DNA of 64,000 bases from Bacteroidales bacterium (lineage in GTDB: Bacteria; Bacteroidota; Bacteroidia; Bacteroidales; Muribaculaceae): contig JAJBUG010000047.1 in NCBI GenBank assembly GCA_020860515.1, positions 1-64,000 of the forward strand, read 5' to 3'. The translations under genes and the position numbers were made by a program. This document shows, one piece after another, positions 61,405 to 64,000 of this stretch; the stretch's first letter is position 1, and each line of letters starts with the position of its first letter. A model generated the notes under the pieces. The model was not told the DNA's origin. It made no database searches and saw only the letters and a list, made by a program, of their open reading frames with translations.

Positions 61405-62541
61405 TCACTCAAATTGATCTGGAGTTGAATTAACATTATAATTTATATATTTTCTTAAACCAGGCAAATAAATTTTACATATAACATTATCATAACCGAA
61501 AGCTACCATTTGTCTTACGAAATTGATATCTCCACTATCTCCAATTTCAAAACCAGAAGGAATAGGGGTATTGTATGGATGAGAATGCCAAAATTCTCTC
61601 AAATGATAACCAAATCTTAACTGATAGAAAAACAAAGTAGGTATTCCCGCTTCACTTGATTCATTATGCGAGGTAGTGAGAAAGTTTTTTCCGTTTTTCC
61701 CTTTTTCACCAGTTTTCATAAGGCTCCATTCAACCTTATTATTTTCCGTTACAAATTCAAATATCTTTTCTGCATTTTCTTCACCTTTTATTTTATACAA
61801 ATCAAAACTTGTACCTTTTATATTTTGAGAAGAATATTCTACCACGTTTCCTGGAATTCCTAATGAATTTATTCTTTTTCCATTATCATCAAGAATATAA
61901 AAAGCGGTATCTTTTGACTTTTTAGTTAACTTAAGATTACCATTCTTATCAATATCGAATTCATCTAAACCTGTAGGATCAATATAGTTTATAGGATTAG
62001 CTCTACAGAAGATATATGAAGACCAGAATGTTTTTTCCCAACATAGCGGATCAGTGGTCCAGAACCTGCCGAGCTGGTAGTCGTACATGCGGGCTGAGAA
62101 GTCGAGGTAGCTGCAGTCGAGCAGGTCCACCTGCTCCTTGCCTCCGAACTTGTAGGGGCTGGCCGAGCATCCGTTGTAAGAGCTAAGCGCAGTCGCGCTG
62201 CTCTCACCGAAAAGGCCACCATAGGGATAGTAGTGGCTTTCCTGCGCCACCGCGCCGGTGTTGCCGTTGACCACCTGGCGGATGTTGCCCTGGTGGTCGC
62301 GCAGGTAGTAGTAGGGCACGTTGGCCTTCACGTAGCCGCCAGTCACCAAAGTGCGGTCAAGAGCGCCGTTCTTGTATATGAAAGGGCTGAAATAGGTCGT
62401 GGTGTCCCTCGTCACCCCCGACACCTGGGTTTCCAAGGACGGATCAGACAGGGATGACCCGCCTCCCGCCGAGGATCTGATCGACGTAGTGACTATGCGC
62501 CGCAGAAGCGTGCCGTCGGCGGCTGGGCAAATGGTTTTCAT
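61405..62541 (-). CDS. Short RHS-repeat protein with JAMM/JAB-like toxin tip
   Basis: 378 residues. Residues about 60-210 are RHS core: 'YYYLRDHQGNIRQVVNGNTG', 'PYKFGGKEQVDLLDCSYLDF' and 'NPINYIDPTGLDEFD' with the conserved junction DPTGL. The remaining 180 residues, AT-rich unlike the core, hold 'FGYHLREFWHSHPYNTPIPS', with H-S-H-x7-S, the JAMM/JAB metalloprotease motif; the usual final Asp at S+3 is Glu. An in-frame stop 31 bp before the ATG shows this is a complete short frame, so it is an orphan RHS tip without its N-terminal secretion part. Likely toxin: isopeptidase/protease on target cells. Confidence 0.85.
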   Translation of the reverse strand: MKTICPAADGTLLRRIVTTSIRSSAGGGSSLSDPSLETQVSGVTRDTTTYFSPFIYKNGALDRTLVTGGYVKANVPYYYLRDHQGNIRQVVNGNTGAVAQESHYYPYGGLFGESSATALSSYNGCSASPYKFGGKEQVDLLDCSYLDFSARMYDYQLGRFWTTDPLCWEKTFWSSYIFCRANPINYIDPTGLDEFDIDKNGNLKLTKKSKDTAFYILDDNGKRINSLGIPGNVVEYSSQNIKGTSFDLYKIKGEENAEKIFEFVTENNKVEWSLMKTGEKGKNGKNFLTTSHNESSEAGIPTLFFYQLRFGYHLREFWHSHPYNTPIPSGFEIGDSGDINFVRQMVAFGYDNVICKIYLPGLRKYINYNVNSTPDQFE

Positions 62542-62676
62542 GTGACAGTAATATGGGTTAAAATAGATTTAGGTAATTTGCAAGCGCTGTCTATTGAAAG
62601 GAAAGGGGCATGGGGAGAGGCTCCGTGCCCCCTGGGGCGTATGGAGAATTGGGTGCTGTAGTTGCATGTCTGGCTG

Positions 62677-63039
62677 TTACAGCGGTAGCACGCCGGTGGC
62701 GATCCAGGCGCTGCCCTCGATTTCGATGGTGTACTGGCCCGAGGCTTCGGGGATGTAGAACGCGGAGTTGATCACCGGGCTGTAGTCAACGGTGGCTCCA
62801 TCGAACAGGATGAATACTTCGCCCTCGAGCGATTCGTCGGCTACGACCTCGACTGTGCGCGTGCTTGCATCACAGGTGACTTCGATGTCAAGGCGCAGTG
62901 GCGCGCGCTGCCCTTTCTCTACAATACCCTTAGCGCGTTTTTCAAGGCTTATGTTCCGAGTGCTCGAGTTATCATCACCCATCATTGGAAAAGCCGCTAC
63001 AAGGCTTAGAATTAGAAAAACGAGAAAATGTTTCATCAT
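62677..63039 (-). CDS. Secreted DUF3244-like protein
   Basis: 120 residues with a signal peptide (KHFLVFLILSLVAAFPMM). The mature part has beta-strands such as 'RLDIEVTCDASTRTVEVVAD' and 'ASGQYTIEIEGSAWIATG', consistent with the DUF3244 fold. It lies 136 bp upstream of the RHS tip on the same strand and could be part of its operon. Such proteins often accompany RHS genes in Bacteroidales. Function unknown. Confidence 0.75.
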   Translation of the reverse strand: MMKHFLVFLILSLVAAFPMMGDDNSSTRNISLEKRAKGIVEKGQRAPLRLDIEVTCDASTRTVEVVADESLEGEVFILFDGATVDYSPVINSAFYIPEASGQYTIEIEGSAWIATGVLPL

Positions 63040-63218
63040 AATGTTTTGGTTAAAATTTCTGACGCAAATTTACATACGAAAACTTCAACCGCCAAATTCA
63101 GACTTCAATGAAAAAGCATTTTCATCCTAACGTAAATACCTATAGAGCACCATATTACGCAAAATGTAACATTGAAAAGTTCAATGTTACATTTTACAAC
63201 TAAATATTTAGTGAAATT

Positions 63219-64000
63219 TTACTGGATTTCGGGTGTATTTTTGAATAAGTTTTGTATGAATTTGCCAAGGTTGGTGTCATGAATCGACAACTCCAATTTT
63301 TTTCTTATTGAAGTGATCATCCCATTCATTTGGTTTGGCTTGCCTAAGAAGATGGCAACTTCCTTTCCATTCAGGCCTATTAGGTATAGGCAGATAAAAT
63401 CAAGCTCATCATCCGTAAGGCCCTTTGCTTTTAGATAGCTTATGAATTTGGGGTTGGACCCATGGATAGCCAAGCGATTGTTTTTCATGAAGCGGGTCTT
63501 ATCGCTGGTCAAATCCTTCACCCATGTCTTATATGACTTTGATGAAGGATGGTTTACAGCAATTCCGCTTACCAAAAACGAGTTTAACATTTCAAATCGT
63601 TCTTTGACCACATCTGTCACTTCCTGAGGGAGTTCAGGCTTTTTCTTAAGCAGGGATTTCAGGTTTTCGTATTCTTGGTTAAGGTTGGTTAAGTTTAACT
63701 GAAGATTCTCTGTCCGAACCTTTTGGTTGTTAAGCGTTGCCCAAAGCAAGGCAATTATTAGTGTCAGGACCAAGCCTCCGCTTATGATTCCTAAGGTAAG
63801 ATTGGATTGTACTTTGGAATTTCTTTGGGCTTCTAATTCATAATTGTATTTTTCCTCACTGAATCTTGTCTTCTCATCAAATTCTTTTATGTGGATTGAA
63901 TCCATTTTATGGGTAAAGATTTGATAGGCATGCAGGGCATCTTTGTATTCTTCCAAATTTTGCAACGCCATCACTTTTACGGCATAATACCGAATCAATT
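63219..64000 (-). CDS. TPR transmembrane transcriptional regulator, partial
   Basis: Open to the right edge; 259 residues are visible. A TPR-like part (residues 1-60) is followed by a membrane segment 'LTLGIISGGLVLTLIIALLW', a coiled coil, and a C-terminal HTH in 'GLTDDELDFICLYLIGLNGK' and EVAIFLGKPNQMNGMITSIR, resembling LuxR-type regulators. Such proteins in Bacteroidetes sense and control adjacent surface or toxin genes. It lies upstream of the RHS operon on the same strand. The N-terminal part is outside the window. Confidence 0.75.
   Translation of the reverse strand, partial: LIRYYAVKVMALQNLEEYKDALHAYQIFTHKMDSIHIKEFDEKTRFSEEKYNYELEAQRNSKVQSNLTLGIISGGLVLTLIIALLWATLNNQKVRTENLQLNLTNLNQEYENLKSLLKKKPELPQEVTDVVKERFEMLNSFLVSGIAVNHPSSKSYKTWVKDLTSDKTRFMKNNRLAIHGSNPKFISYLKAKGLTDDELDFICLYLIGLNGKEVAIFLGKPNQMNGMITSIRKKLELSIHDTNLGKFIQNLFKNTPEIQ

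Overview
The window is chromosomal DNA from a member of the Bacteroidales, most likely a Muribaculaceae/Prevotella-like gut anaerobe. The evidence is repeated Bacteroidetes-type promoters (TTTG or TTGG, 19 bp, then TAnnTTTG) such as those at 14067-14097, 22869-22899, 29997-30028, 32288-32319 and 35432-35463, plus weak ribosome binding sites, GH53 and GH13 polysaccharide enzymes, secreted proteins ending in a Por/T9SS-like tail, and RHS toxins with AT-rich tips. No tRNA, rRNA or CRISPR was seen.

Layout. 1-2245: the end of an RHS protein with a lipase tip, an ankyrin lipoprotein (probable immunity), a truncated secreted gene, and remnants of a REP/RAYT element and of an AAA ATPase. 2245-2829: a DJ-1/PfpI gene. 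3065-10526: a 7.4 kb integrative element bounded by a 27 bp direct repeat. It carries a tyrosine integrase, an excisionase-like HTH, a winged-helix protein, a DUF6291-like replication protein, a DnaC-like ATPase and several unknown proteins, and it is inserted in the promoter of mutS. 10549-22726: mostly housekeeping (mutS, licD-like, O-acetylhomoserine sulfhydrylase, apbE, radical SAM, GH53, trmB, mrp, aroQ, coiled-coil lipoprotein, sirtuin). 22727-35185: an accessory island with two DUF4143 ATPases that each have operator-like repeats, an AAA/PD-(D/E)XK ATPase and its decayed copies, an NhaC antiporter, a PDDEXK nuclease, frameshifted secreted genes, a Fic fragment and paired lipoproteins.

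35506-38589: a COG0523 GTPase and rpsA. 38760-40543: a DUF1016 nuclease with four DNA-palindromic in-frame repeats, and a frameshifted secreted gene. 40660-54430: a GH13 amylase, the tightly packed lipoprotein/SUI1/addA-like/esterase/recF/dciA/thioesterase run, tyrS, an aminotransferase and a secreted subtilisin. 54526-55323: a creatininase-family gene. 55466-64000: a minus-strand accessory array downstream of a second RHS toxin tip (JAMM-like). It holds orphan secreted or membrane proteins separated by REP palindromes and RAYT transposase remnants, and ends in a partial TPR/HTH regulator.

The strongest recurring pattern is that both RHS tips are followed by immunity-like secreted genes and then by the same 26-28 bp REP hairpin and the same truncated RAYT transposase. 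The other two standouts are the mutS-promoter integrative element and the palindromic coding repeats in the DUF1016 gene. All functional calls are from reading the sequence; no database search was possible.
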